Assembly (NCBI GenBank): GCA_012295225.1
Contig: WMKK01000006.1
Span: 248,001 to 312,000 of the forward strand
Direction of reading: 5' to 3'
DNA: 64,000 nucleotides
Source of the DNA: Ostreococcus mediterraneus
Taxonomy: Eukaryota; Chlorophyta; Mamiellophyceae; Mamiellales; Bathycoccaceae
Positions 27,391-38,600 of this stretch are shown one piece after another (position 1 is the first letter of the stretch; every line of letters starts with the position of its first letter). The notes under the pieces were generated by a model. The model did no database searches, was not told where the DNA came from, and saw only the letters and a list, made by a program, of their open reading frames with translations. Position numbers and translations under genes: made by a program.

Positions 27391-28161
27391 CGCGCGCGCG
27401 AGACGCGACGACTATCGACCACGCGACACCGCGACTGGCGCCACCGACGTCGAGCGCGACGACGCCGCTCGACGCGATCGATGACGCGGTGGCGTGTATC
27501 GCGACGACGATCGACGACGAGAGACGACGATCGACGATCGACCGCGACGTTTCGCCACGCGCACCGCGCCGCGCCGCGCTCCCGCGCGTCGACCCGGTCG
27601 CGGCGCGACGACACCGATCACCTACGGTCGTCGTACCGACGGGTGGTATACTATACCAACACGTTGGTACTATATATACAGAGCGCACGTACCGGTACTG
27701 TACGCGACTTTAGGGTAATACACACGACGTGACCGTCACGCGAGGTCTCGCGCCGTCGCCGTCGCCGTCGCCGTCGCCGCGCGCATCGCCGCCCGCACCG
27801 CGCGGCGCAGTGGACCGACGCGCGCGTCGCGTCGAGGCGTTCCATCGCGTCGACGGGCGGCGCGCGCGCGACGACGCGTGTTTCGAGCTGACGCCGACGA
27901 CGTGCGCGAGGCACGCGCACACATCTGTGTTGGTTATATAGAGATATATTCGCCCCAATACATACGTGTCATACTTGAGTAGTTAACAGAGTATGATTCG
28001 GTGTTTGGTATACTATCGACCTGGGCGCGTGGTCACCCATACTGGAGTACACCGTACGCAGTATAGCGTACACGTCTCTCTCTATCGCGCGTCGTCGTCC
28101 ACCGACGTCGGCACGTCGCATCGCGCGGCGTCACATCGCGACGACGACGACGACGACGACG
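27391..28161. other. Long intergenic region with palindromes
   Basis: 771 bp between the divergent repeat-protein and FtsZ genes, the longest gene-free stretch here. It contains a locally AT-rich core (27640-27720 and 27930-28060), inverted repeats at 27645-27657, 27654-27669 and 27689-27698, a (GTCGCC)n tract near 27751-27780 and a (GAC)n tract at 28138-28162. I see no convincing gene or RNA; several small open frames overlap on both strands without codon structure. Confidence 0.5.
27645..27698. repeat. Cluster of short palindromes
   Basis: GGTATA-C-TATACC (27645-27657), TACCAAC-AC-GTTGGTA (27654-27669) and GTACCGGTAC (27689-27698) lie within 54 bp. GGTATACTAT recurs at 28007-28016. Confidence 0.7.
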
Positions 28162-29693
28162 ATGCGAACGCACGCGAGCGCGCGCGCGGTGAGGTAGGAT
28201 GATGCGTTCGCGTTGCGACGAGCGAGGCGCGACGCGATGAGGCGCGACGCGGTGAGGCGCGACGGGGTGAGGCGCGACGGTGATTTTTGAATCCACGCGC
28301 GCGACTCTGGCGTGGTCGTCGGGGTGATCGGTCGACGGCGTGTCGCGCGCGAGGGGTGGGGGCGGGGCGTGGGACGCGGGTGTGGTGCGCGCGTTGGCGT
28401 CGCGCGTGATCGCGAGAGACGCGACGTGCGATCGTGGGGTGCGCGCGAGACTGACTGAACGCGCGTCGACGCAGATTATCGAGCGCGCGCGGGCGAAAGG
28501 CGAGCTCCGGGACGCGTAGAGGTGCGGTGGTGCAACCTCGTGCGGAAAGTAGTAACGCGGCGACGATTAAGGTTGTTGGTGTGGGTGGTGGTGGCTCGAA
28601 TGCGGTGAACCGGATGGTGAATGCGGACATCAACGGGGTGGAGTTTTGGATCGTGAATACGGATGCGCAGGCGTTGCAAACGGCCAAGGCGGATCCGCGA
28701 AACCATTTGCAAATCGGTGCGGAGCTCACGCGTGGTCTCGGTGCGGGTGGTAACCCGGAAATTGGTCAACGCGCGGCTGAGGAGAGCCGGGCGGCGATTG
28801 AGCAAGCGTTGAGCGGGTCTGATATGGTGTTTGTCACGGCTGGGATGGGCGGCGGCACTGGTTCCGGCGCCGCCCCCGTCGTCGCTCAAGTTGCGAAGAG
28901 CGCGGGCATTTTAACCGTGGGTATCGTCACCATGCCTTTTAAGTTTGAAGGTCGACAACGCTACAACCAAGCTATGGAGGCTGTCGAGCGTCTTCGTCAA
29001 AATGTTGACACCCTCATCGTCATTCCCAACGACCGCTTGTTATCCGCCGTGGATCCGTCGTTACCCGTGCAAGACGCCTTCTTGCTCGCTGATGACATCT
29101 TGCGCCAAGGTGTGCGTGGTATCACCGATATCATCACGTTGCCTGGTTTAATCAACGTCGATTTCGCCGATGTCCGCGCCGTTATGGCTGACGCCGGGTC
29201 TTCTTTAATGGGTATCGGTCGCGCGAGCGGTAAAAACCGCGCTAGAGAAGCCGCCGAGGCGGCGATTTCCTCCCCGTTGCTCGATTTGGGCATTGACCGC
29301 GCGACTGGTATCGTGTGGAACATCACTGGTGGGAGTGATTTAACCTTGCACGAAGTCAACGAAGCGGCGGAAGTTATTTACGATCTCGTCGACCCGAGCG
29401 CGTTGATCATCTTTGGCGCCGTCGTCAAGGATGGCAACCGCGCTACGGATGGTGAAGTGTCCATCACGCTCATCGCCACCGGGTTCTCACCGTCCGCGGG
29501 TATGTCCCAAGGCGCAGGCGCGAACGCGCGCGGCGCGCAACAGCCCGCGGCAAACGCGCGCGGTGGCGCACAGCAACCCATAATGGGATGGAAGCAAGGC
29601 GAAGAGTCGAAATCCAGCCGCTCGGCGCCGCCACCCGAGGAACCGCGCGGCGGCATTCCGTCGTTTTTGCGCCGCCGCATGGGCGGTCGCTAA
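28162..29693 (+). CDS. FtsZ: Plastid division protein FtsZ (two exons proposed)
   Basis: The main exon 28475-29693 begins inside a transit-like segment ([20 protein letters not shown]) and has no ATG. A proposed first exon at 28162-28193 (ATG, 32 nt, phase 2) with GTAGGA donor and CTGAC...GCAG acceptor gives an in-frame start [11 protein letters not shown]; total 416 residues. The GTPase core has [24 protein letters not shown], the tubulin/FtsZ signature [21 protein letters not shown] and [16 protein letters not shown], all conserved. After SITLIATGF the tail is Ala/Gln/Pro-rich and ends [11 protein letters not shown]. FtsZ polymerises into the stromal division ring. The main exon is certain; exon 1 is inference. 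Confidence 0.92.
28194..28474 (+). other. Proposed intron of FtsZ
   Basis: 281 bp, AG|GTAGGA to GACGCAG|ATT, with ACTGAC 24 bp before the acceptor. No ATG occurs in the open part just upstream of the main exon, which forces some upstream exon. Confidence 0.45.
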
Positions 29694-29800
29694 TCGTATA
29701 AACGTACTATCGCGTGTCGCTTTGTAAACTCCGAAAAAGAACATCCTCTATTATATCTGAAAACTAAACATCCTACTACTTTATGCGCGTGTAGACGTCT

Positions 29801-31840
29801 TCATCGCGAAATGAAGTCGAGCACGGAGACGACATCCAAGCCGAGGGCGAATTCGCGCCGTCGTAATCGCACCTCTTCTACAAAGTCATCCACGGTTTTC
29901 GACGTCCCACGTCGCGAATTTGCCGATTCTAGTAATCGGATGATGGCCATGACAAAGTCGCGACTGTATGGCGGCGCGGCGATTTCGAGAACTTCGTTGG
30001 TAAAGTACAATAAGTGCGAGGGGCCCACGGCGCGGCTCCACGAATTGAGCGCGACGACGAGCGTCGGCATCACGTGACCAGCCGCGAGAATGTCGCACCC
30101 GGTGTCGAGAAGACTGGTGACCAAATCGTCGCCGTGGCTTCTACCGACGAATTGTATGATTGCGCTCAACGCCTCCAAGATGGCGCCTTGCAAACCGATG
30201 TGCCGTCGGGCGACGTCGGCGAGCAACGCTAAATACACGCCATTCGTGTTCCCAACTTGTACGACCCTGTAGTGATCGGTATTCGTCATAGCCGAACGCA
30301 CGGCGGCAATAATGCCAGCGGAGGCACTTGGTACGGCGAGGACTCTATTTGTAAGCGCGTCATCCACGGTTTCGCCACGCTTGGCGAGGTCGACAACGTT
30401 GAGGGCGTCCTTCAATGCCGCCGAAACGACGTCGGCGCTCATGTTTGCGCCTTCATCACTCGTAGCGAGGGCGATTAAATCGAAACACACGTCAATCTGA
30501 CGATTAACATGTGAGCCGCCGCTCCATTTAAATGCTTCGGCGATCAAATTGTATAAGACATCGGGATGGCGAAGCGGCGCGACGGAAGGTTTGTCTCCAT
30601 CCGGCGCGTCAAAGTACAAATCACGTAGCTTTTTCAAATCCCCAACCGCGAGCGCGCCCGACGGTGTGCCTTGATGTTCCAAACCGACCGGTCTGGAGTG
30701 TAACAAGTCAGACGTCGCATACGATACCTTGGCGTCAGCAGCTGAAGCGGCGAGCCAAGGAGCGATGCGACGCACCGCGGCGGCGCCTTGCAACGCCGCC
30801 GCCTCTTCCTCGACTTCCTCTGATAATCGAGCCGCAATCGCTCGCATCGTGGCTGACGTCTGAGATTCTGCATCTGAATCATCTCTGGCTAACGTAGCGA
30901 GCATCATCTGTCCAAACATATACGTTCCTACAGATTTGCAGCACATCTTTTTCACGCGTTCCTCCGCATCTCTTCGGCGCACGGCGTCGTCGCCAGCCAA
31001 AACGATTCCCTTGATGTGATCCGCCAAAAGCTCGTGAAAAATACTAAAGTACGCCGCCGCCGCGGGCCCGAGTGCGCGCACCTCATGCCGCATCCCACGC
31101 TGCCACGCGTGCTGAATCGCGCACGAAATCAACAAACAATTTGGATTTTCTTCGGCGAGAGAAAACAGCAATGCTCGACCGCGTTCGCTCGCAAAAATCT
31201 CATCCAACCATTTCGGTGGCCGCCCGACGAATACCTCATCCGCCTTGTTCGAATCAAACTTTTCGCGTACGATAGTTTCCAAAAAGTACATCTCATCAAA
31301 ACGTTCGGCGTCGTCGTCGGCGCCGCGCTGCTTCCCTCCGCTTGCGACACCGCCAGACGCGCTCGCCACTCCACCCGTCGGCGTTCTCGAATCATCCGTT
31401 CTAGCGGGTGCTTTTATCGGCGAAGTATTTACCCCTCGTTTCGGTGGCGCCGTAATCTTCAGCCATTCCACCGCTAACGTCGTCATCGCCGCGTAGCCTC
31501 GATAATTCTCGCTCAACGCCTCAATCGCGCTCGACGGTTTCCCTCCACTCGCCACGTACGATTTCACCACATCCATCGCATCCGGTTCCATGATGAAATC
31601 ATTCGCCTCTAATCGTCGCTCGATCGCGCGCAGGGTGCCGTCGTCGTCGTCACCGCCGCCGGCGCCACCGCCGTCGCGAATTCGTTTCGAATCATCATCC
31701 ATGAGCGCGCTCGCGTGCGTCGCATTCGCCGCCCCATCGCCGCCGCCAACGCCGTCGTCGCCGCGCGCGACCGACACCGGCGTCGGCACTCGTTCGTCTC
31801 CGCACACCTCTTCCCCGCTGCTCTCCGAATGCGGCGCCAT
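29801..31840 (-). CDS. NELF-C/D (TH1) homologue, negative elongation factor subunit
   Basis: 679 residues from an ATG at 31840 (MAPHSESSGEEV). After an Asp/Gly-rich N-terminus the TH1 domain shows EANDFIMEPDAMDVVKSY, SAIEALSENYRGYA, TTLAVEWLKI, FDSNKADEVF, PPKWLDEIFASERGR, LLFSLAEENPNCLLISCAI and near the end VLEIAAPPYSRDFVMAIIRL. These match metazoan NELF-C/D segment by segment ('D-Y-I-M-E-P', 'L-S-E-N-Y', 'L-A-E-W-L', 'F-D-P-R-K-A-D', 'V-T-E-V-L-D-V-I-A-P-P-Y-T-S-D-F-V'), and the order is collinear. An Ala/Gly/Thr insertion (about residues 160-190) and an Asp/Glu-rich segment are extra. In animals NELF-C/D pairs with NELF-A and helps hold paused RNA polymerase II. Head-to-head with a small membrane-protein gene, 45 bp apart. 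Confidence 0.88.
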   Translation of the reverse strand: MAPHSESSGEEVCGDERVPTPVSVARGDDGVGGGDGAANATHASALMDDDSKRIRDGGGAGGGDDDDGTLRAIERRLEANDFIMEPDAMDVVKSYVASGGKPSSAIEALSENYRGYAAMTTLAVEWLKITAPPKRGVNTSPIKAPARTDDSRTPTGGVASASGGVASGGKQRGADDDAERFDEMYFLETIVREKFDSNKADEVFVGRPPKWLDEIFASERGRALLFSLAEENPNCLLISCAIQHAWQRGMRHEVRALGPAAAAYFSIFHELLADHIKGIVLAGDDAVRRRDAEERVKKMCCKSVGTYMFGQMMLATLARDDSDAESQTSATMRAIAARLSEEVEEEAAALQGAAAVRRIAPWLAASAADAKVSYATSDLLHSRPVGLEHQGTPSGALAVGDLKKLRDLYFDAPDGDKPSVAPLRHPDVLYNLIAEAFKWSGGSHVNRQIDVCFDLIALATSDEGANMSADVVSAALKDALNVVDLAKRGETVDDALTNRVLAVPSASAGIIAAVRSAMTNTDHYRVVQVGNTNGVYLALLADVARRHIGLQGAILEALSAIIQFVGRSHGDDLVTSLLDTGCDILAAGHVMPTLVVALNSWSRAVGPSHLLYFTNEVLEIAAPPYSRDFVMAIIRLLESANSRRGTSKTVDDFVEEVRLRRREFALGLDVVSVLDFISR

Positions 31841-31885
31841 GACGACGACGACGACGCGCGCGCGCGACACACTCTGGCGTCACTC

Positions 31886-32149
31886 ATGGGCGCGCGACGA
31901 CGACGCGCGCACCGCACGCTCGCCGGCCTCGACGTCGGACGACCCGCGGACGAAGAATACGGCGGGGGCGACGCCGCGTACGCTAAAGCACCGTCCTCGC
32001 GGCTCGCCGACGCGCGCACGAGAGGGAAAGCGACGACAAAGCCGGCGGCGCCGCAGGATTTCTTGAGCGCATTTAGTTCGCAGGAGATTTTGATTGCGAC
32101 GTGTGCGAGCGTGATCGTGGTCGTCATCGTGTTGTTTCGGTTGGTGTGA
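31886..32149 (+). CDS. Small tail-anchored membrane protein, unrecognised
   Basis: 87 residues from an ATG at 31886 (MGARRRRAHRTLAGL). The body is polar and basic, then PQDFLSAFSSQEI, and the last 20 residues are a single hydrophobic helix (ILIATCASVIVVVIVLFRLV) ending at the stop, a tail-anchor layout. It lies 45 bp from the divergent NELF-C/D start and 5 bp before the next ATG. Codon composition is coherent. Function unknown. Confidence 0.55.
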   Translation: MGARRRRAHRTLAGLDVGRPADEEYGGGDAAYAKAPSSRLADARTRGKATTKPAAPQDFLSAFSSQEILIATCASVIVVVIVLFRLV

Positions 32150-32154
32150 GCGGG

Positions 32155-32475
32155 ATGGCGGCGGCGGTGGCGGCGGCCACGTCGGCGGCGGACGGGCGAC
32201 GGGCGTTGCTCGCGAAGGAGCGCGCGGCGTTGGTGAGGTTGGGGTGGTTCACGACGGCGCTCGTGTTCGCGCCGTGGGTGACGTATCGATGGACCAGGCG
32301 CACGGTGTGCGTGCGTGCGTATGAAGTGTATGGTACGGCTATGTTGGCGACGGAGAGTGGGCGGGCGACGTGCGCGGGGATGTTTGCGATTATGACGGTG
32401 AACGTTGTACTGCTCGCGTACGTGGCGTTTGCGCTCTCGCTCGACCGCGGGGACAGCGAGAAGAAGGATGACTAG
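32155..32475 (+). CDS. Small two-helix membrane protein, possibly VMA21-like
   Basis: 106 residues from MAAAVAAATSAADG. There are two hydrophobic segments (about 28-45, WFTTALVFAPWVTYRW, and 72-94, MFAIMTVNVVLLAYVAFAL) joined by a short polar loop, with a charged end (DRGDSEKKDD). Size, two-helix layout and the 'F-F-T-x-L-M-x-x-x-P-x-x-T-Y' style of the first helix resemble VMA21, the ER chaperone for V-ATPase membrane-sector assembly, but no decisive motif is seen. The start lies 5 bp after the previous stop codon. Confidence 0.5.
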   Translation: MAAAVAAATSAADGRRALLAKERAALVRLGWFTTALVFAPWVTYRWTRRTVCVRAYEVYGTAMLATESGRATCAGMFAIMTVNVVLLAYVAFALSLDRGDSEKKDD

Positions 32476-32539
32476 TGTGTAATAACGACAATAATACAGT
32501 GCGTCTATGCGTCTAATGATTAAATTACATTGAAGTCAA

Positions 32540-32558
32540 CGCGCGCGCGCGCGCGCGC
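32540..32558. repeat. (GC)n dinucleotide tract
   Basis: About nine GC repeats in the convergent intergenic region, an alternating purine-pyrimidine tract. Confidence 0.8.
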
Positions 32559-32652
32559 TTATTTCTAATGCTAATATAATTTGCGACCACCGCGGACGTA
32601 TTGCGTTCACGTTCGGTTATCGCCTTCGCGAGGCGCGTTAAACAACCTTTGT

Positions 32653-35600
32653 TTAATCGAGAACCTCGGACACCGTTTCTTGTACGGCTACTTTTTTGTC
32701 GAGAATATCGCTGAATGTCTCGTTCCAGATCAACATCGTTTGAAGTTGATTGATGGGTAACAAGGACAAACAGAACAACATTGTGAAGATGAGCAAGCCG
32801 ACAACCTTGTCCATTTCCTTGTACCAAAAGTCTCCAATGACGCGGGCGTAGGCAAAGCCTCGGCGCGATCTGAAAATAAGCGGACGAATGGCATTACGCC
32901 ATCGATTGCTTTTTGGCTCGGGTTCGCCCTCATCGGGTACGATGGGCAGCCATTGCTCGCCGAAGGATTCAATGGCCTTGTCGCCGACGAGCGCGCACCC
33001 TTCGACGACGACGGACATGAAGCAAATCGTCGCGAGCGTCGTCATGAAATAAGTGCGGAACACGGAATTCGTTCCAGTTTCGACGTGAAGTGCGAAAAAG
33101 TACAATCCATTCCACACGAGGAAGAGACCGATTCGAACGAATCCGCGGTACACACTAATCTTCCACAGCTTGTCAGGAAATTTGAGCCAAGGCTCGCGCG
33201 TAAAGACGGATGTTCTGAGCGTCGCCGTGTACAGGATCACAATCACACCCATCGCCGCGCACGCTGCTGAGATGCGCTCAACATTGACAACAAATTGATC
33301 CATCTGCGACACTCCAGTATAAAGCGCGCTACCATGTAAAGAGCCGGTGATGACAAGTAGAAGCATCAATCGACCAAAACTGTTGCAAAACAACACGCCC
33401 GCCTTGGAGAAGACGCCGATCCGATTGCGATAGTTTTGATTCATCTTGGTTTGCCATGCAGCCCAAGATCCGTTGGCGATGTTAGGTTTGTCGAACGTAC
33501 CGTCGAGCCACTTTCTCCAGTCATTCCAGCTCTTTTGCATCCAGAATGAATTCGTACTTTGTGGAGAAAACCACCACGGAGCGGCGACGATGTTGATGCC
33601 GAATAACCACACAGACCACGAATACAACACAGCCTTTGGTAGCACTGTATTGGCGTGGAATAACACGAGCAGTAAGAGAACTTCCATACCAAAGTACAGA
33701 TGTGACTTTGCGTAAAGTCCGTACAACACCACCATGTTTGCATTTTGAGTCACGTAGCCCCGTTCCGTGGCAATGTACTGCGCTTGCCCGAACAATAATC
33801 CAACCATGTAGTTGTATCCCTTCGTCGTCATAGCGAAAACGTTGAATGACGCCGAACCACGCAAAAGACTGCTGATAGTGTACTCGAAACCGTCTCTGAA
33901 TCCTCGATCCATGATCATCTTCAAAAACAAAGGCAAGATGGTGAGCAAACCGAGCTGGATTGCGTAAATGGAGTTGTAGTAACCACCTTCTTCTTTCGAC
34001 AACGAAAGCGTTGTTTGTGTCTCTGTCATTTTGAAATAACGGTAGACTCTGTAAATTTCAAGATCAGCAATAGCAAGGCTGGCATGGACGAGGATGTACA
34101 AGTACACGCACCACGCCGTCTGCATAACACTGATGAAGAAACCGGGACCAGAAAAGTACATAGAGAGAATTCTGAAGAAGTCCATTGAGCGGTGCAACCT
34201 GTAGATGTCGCGAGACATCGAAATAGTTCCCGCGGAACCAGAAATCTTTTGTTCGAAGCCATTTACCGACGTAAAACCCATATCTCTTCCTTTACCAACC
34301 TCGATGAATTCCTCGAAGAGTACACGCCCACCGCGAACGATGGCGTTCACGCCTCCAAAAAAGTCTTCAGCAACGTGAATCATTTTGGAGGCTTTAGAGA
34401 TACCGCCGTTTGTCATCGTGAATGCCTTATCCCACAAGTCTGGGTGACCGTAGTGGAATCGTACCATGAGCGGCCACGTCATGAAACGTTGGAACGTTTG
34501 GAAAATGAACTCTGAAATAGCGGCAAATTGCGCAACCGCGCCACTTGTTTCACTGAAAATTGTCTCCGGAAAGCCGACGAGGACGACGTCCTCGTGGAAG
34601 ACACCAAGGAGATTTCTCATTTTCAGTGCTTCACCAAGATATCCGTCTTGGTTCATGTCCAGAGTCTGCAAATAGGCGCCTCTACTGAACACGACGGCGT
34701 GATTTTGGTTTTCAGGCTTTCCTTCGCCAATGATTGGATTTCCTGGCAACTCAATTTTGCATGCCAACGACAAATCTTTTGTTTCCTTGTCGCATGCAAT
34801 CAAGCACGATGCGAACGCGTCGTGTAGCTCGCTTGGAGATTGCACGTAACTCACCTTGAGTTCTGGATGCGCGCGAATCAATTCTTCAATATCTCGCGCC
34901 TTTTGCCGGAACGCAGAGCCTTCAGGAGACTCGCGCATCCTACCGTACACTTGACAAGACACAAGATACTCGAACTTGTGTTCTACAAGAGTCTCGATGG
35001 CATTATCGTCATAGCCTTCGGCACGTGCGAGTAATCGAATCGCAGTGCCATAAAAACATATACCTCGGACGCAACGACTGAGCGACTGTGTGCGATCACT
35101 CGTCCACACTCGAAGCTCTGGCCAATGTTGTTCAATCAGTTGCGTATCATCAAGCGTTAAAGCCCCGATTCGCTCCTTGAAATTTTCAAAGTCATTGGGG
35201 AAGGTTGCTTTGATCAGCGACAAGAGAGTCTTTTGATCTTCAAGCGGCGCCGTCAAATCCTCTTTCACATAAGAAACTTCCTCAGCGAAATACGGAGTAA
35301 ACGCGCTCCACGAGCGCATGTTTTCGAGCGGAGTCGGCGTCTTGAGTGCAGCAAAGCTCAAAGAGTTGGTGAAAAACATCAGTTGGCGTCGAGCTTCCAA
35401 ATTTCGAGGTTCTCCACCTGGGTTGCTGTTATTCATAGAGTTTAACAAGCTTTCAACGATTTTGCGATTGTTCGGCAAAGTCGCTGAAGCTGATACAACT
35501 CGTACATGCTCGTTGTCGCGAAGTGCGTCGATACGAATCATCTCGAGAAGCTGCGAATATAGCTGAGACACACGATAACGGCGCTGATTGTTCACGTTGC

Positions 35601-38600
35601 TCCATTTCCCGTCTTGCTCCATCGCAAACGAACAAATACTGCGAACCGCAAGAAGAATATCGTGAAGCGCCTCAGCAAGAGTGACTGACTGGGCCTCAAT
35701 GTCGGCATCCGTTTGTATACTAGACCATTTGATGAGCTTTCTACGGCCTCGGCGCCAGCGCTTTCGTGTATCCGAGGGTCCCTTGTTCTCCAGAAGAACC
35801 TGTTGTTCGGCAGTCATCTCATCCCAATTTTCCTCAACAACGAAACAACCGCGCATCAAGCCGCTCTTCTCCTTCATTTTTCGGCGCCTCTCCTTTGGAA
35901 TCAAGCCCGTGCATCCAAACTTCATTTCGAGATTAATAGCTTCAACCATTTTTTCTTGACGATCCCGCTGTTTGTCGCGCAAAGCTTTGAGTTGTCTACG
36001 TTTCGCGCGTCGCTCTTTGCGCGCGCGCGCTCTTTCTGCTCCAGCGACATCACCGAGGAGTAGCAACTTAGCCTCTTCATCATCATCTTCGCTTTCCGAG
36101 TCGTCGTCTTGCCCGTCATCATCTTCGATAATTGGTGTTGCCTCTGTACTTGAACTCATCGCATTGAGCGTGAGTAAGAGCTTGATGATGGCGTCGCGAA
36201 GTTGAATGTAGCCATCAACGTCGTCGCGTCGTCGCCGACCCATTTGTTCACCTTCAATGGCCGCCAAATCGCTTACAACACGCATGAGAAGAGACAAATC
36301 ACCCGGAGAAACCACGCGCAACACCTCGGTTAGAATGACGCACAGTAAATCTTTCGTTTGCACGAGAGTTGTACCAAAAGATGGGTACTGCGTCATAGTG
36401 CCCGTGTTGAAACTCGCGCGCGAAAACACAGATGATGTCAACATCGGAGGCAAAATGATATACTCTGGAGCATCAAATATCTGTTCAATGTCACGACCTT
36501 GAAGGAAAACAAACTTCAGGTCCACTGCCTCCTTGTTACTGATGTGATCTCGATCTCTAAGAGACTGAACGATCGCATTCCATCCGCGGCCAAAGTGCTG
36601 CCACTTGATATCCATCGCTTCAGGAAGGAAATCGGCGGGATCCACCGACGTGGTCTTTACACCAGATTCGTAAAGTACATCGTCGTCGACCATGGTAACC
36701 GCGACCGAGTCGAGTAGATATTCATCCACGCCACCAATCTTGCCGGCAGCTCTACGGATTGATACCTTATCATCGAGATAATCTTCAGAGTCGCTATCGC
36801 CAGATCCTCCGCTACCGTCGCGCGTACCCGAGGCTCCCGAAATAATAACAGGCTTGGGCCACGATCGGTTCAGCACTTTATCGCAGAAGAGACCAGGAAT
36901 TGATTTGAAGTCACGTAAGAAGCTCGCCCACCTTTGAGCGTGCGAAACTTTACCTTTCCATTGTAAGAAAATGGTAAACAGCGACGCGTAACACGTGTAC
37001 CACAGAAATGTGTCGCAAAAGTATGTCGCCACCGCGGGAAGCATTCTCGCTATGACCAGAACATACATTAAGAATTGCGACGCGTGAACATCATAGTACG
37101 CGGAAGGTAACTGACCTTCGATTTCTTCACCAATGTAGCCCAGTGCTGGAAGACGCACTTGTTCCTTCATACCGAGAACGCTCTTTACGACGTTTGTCGT
37201 GGCGTCCACAGCTTGTGACACCATGGTCTCCAGAGGAGACTTTGGCATTGGCCCAGTTTCAGAATCAAGCGACGCTAAGTCTCTAAAGTGTCCGCTGTAA
37301 GGATCAAAATCGGATTCATTAGCATCAAAGTCGGGGTGGAATTGACTGCGAGCTCCCCAGGAGGCGCCGGTGAAGTCACCTCCACCCGCACGCATCGAAA
37401 GCAAACTCCGCCGCCGCTCGGCAATTGGATCATAGACTGGAATAATGTCATCTTGCTCTTCTTCGTAATCTTCCTCGCTTTTCACATCAGCAAAGTACGT
37501 AACTTTAGGCTTGAACTTCAAGGCTTCAATCAACTTGTCACCTTCAAGATTGATACACGACGTGTATTCATCGCTTTCTTTGTTCCAGCACAAGTCGCCC
37601 TTCTGCAGCGCGCTCACAGCCTCTCTAAGGGGCGTAATAAGAAGAAAATGCCCGAAAGCAAGTTTGGTCGACAGTACCACGAACCAGAACGCTGTGTAAA
37701 TGATGCGTTCTCGGAACGGAGTCGCCATTTGAGCTGGCGCGCCGACGAAGGGTTGCTGACGGGAAACCGTCACCATCAGACCGCTGTTCGCAAGCGCGTA
37801 CACCGCAGCCAGTACTTCGAAGTATGGATTTGGATTCTCAACATCATTTCGTAACGTCACTTCAAGAAAATAAAACAATGGCATACTCAGGAACATGCCA
37901 GCTCTTGTAATGGTAACCATCCAGTCACCGAATGATTCCTGGCCGAGGTTGCGGAACCTGAGCACGGCGATTTCAGCAAAGAACTTGAGGATTGCGTGAG
38001 TGATAGTTGCAGTGGAAATGTAAGCCCAGTTCCAACCATGTGAGAACACGTAGGCTGTAGACACATGAAACGCCACCGCGTGGAACAGAATGACAGAATT
38101 GAAATTCACGAACATACTTAACCAACCAGCCGTTTCTCTGTGTGTCTTGAAGAACAATTTTGACAAGCTCTCTCCGGCGCCAGCAGGATGCGACGATGCG
38201 TGCTTCAAGAAAGACCGCATGTGTTCGTACATGCGCTCTTCTCTGGGCAACGCAGCCATTGCTTCTGGAACGCCGATAAAATCATCTGCGTCTTCTGGCT
38301 TGGGTGGTTGCTGTTCGGGCGGCAGCAAGCGAACAAATCTATCGTGTTGCCAAAAGAATTCATTCACATCATCGTACATGACACGTTGAGAGATTGGCGC
38401 ATCTGCGCGATCTGCAATCTCCCGCTTCACAAACAGGTACAGTGGTGTCACTATGGTTGTCAAGAAATCCTTTTCTGCGTACGGCATCACTTCTTCAGAA
38501 CCCGGTTTGCAAAGAATGAGGTTGTCATCTGTAGGCATGGTGTCTTCCAAAGTAACCGCTGAGAGCGCTGCATGGAAAATGAAGCACAAAAGTTCGCTCA

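Noticed and set aside
27481-28202. Several overlapping 60-90 codon frames on both strands upstream of FtsZ
   Set aside because: All are Arg/Thr/Asp-rich products of simple repeats and disagree in frame; no sign of selection for any one.
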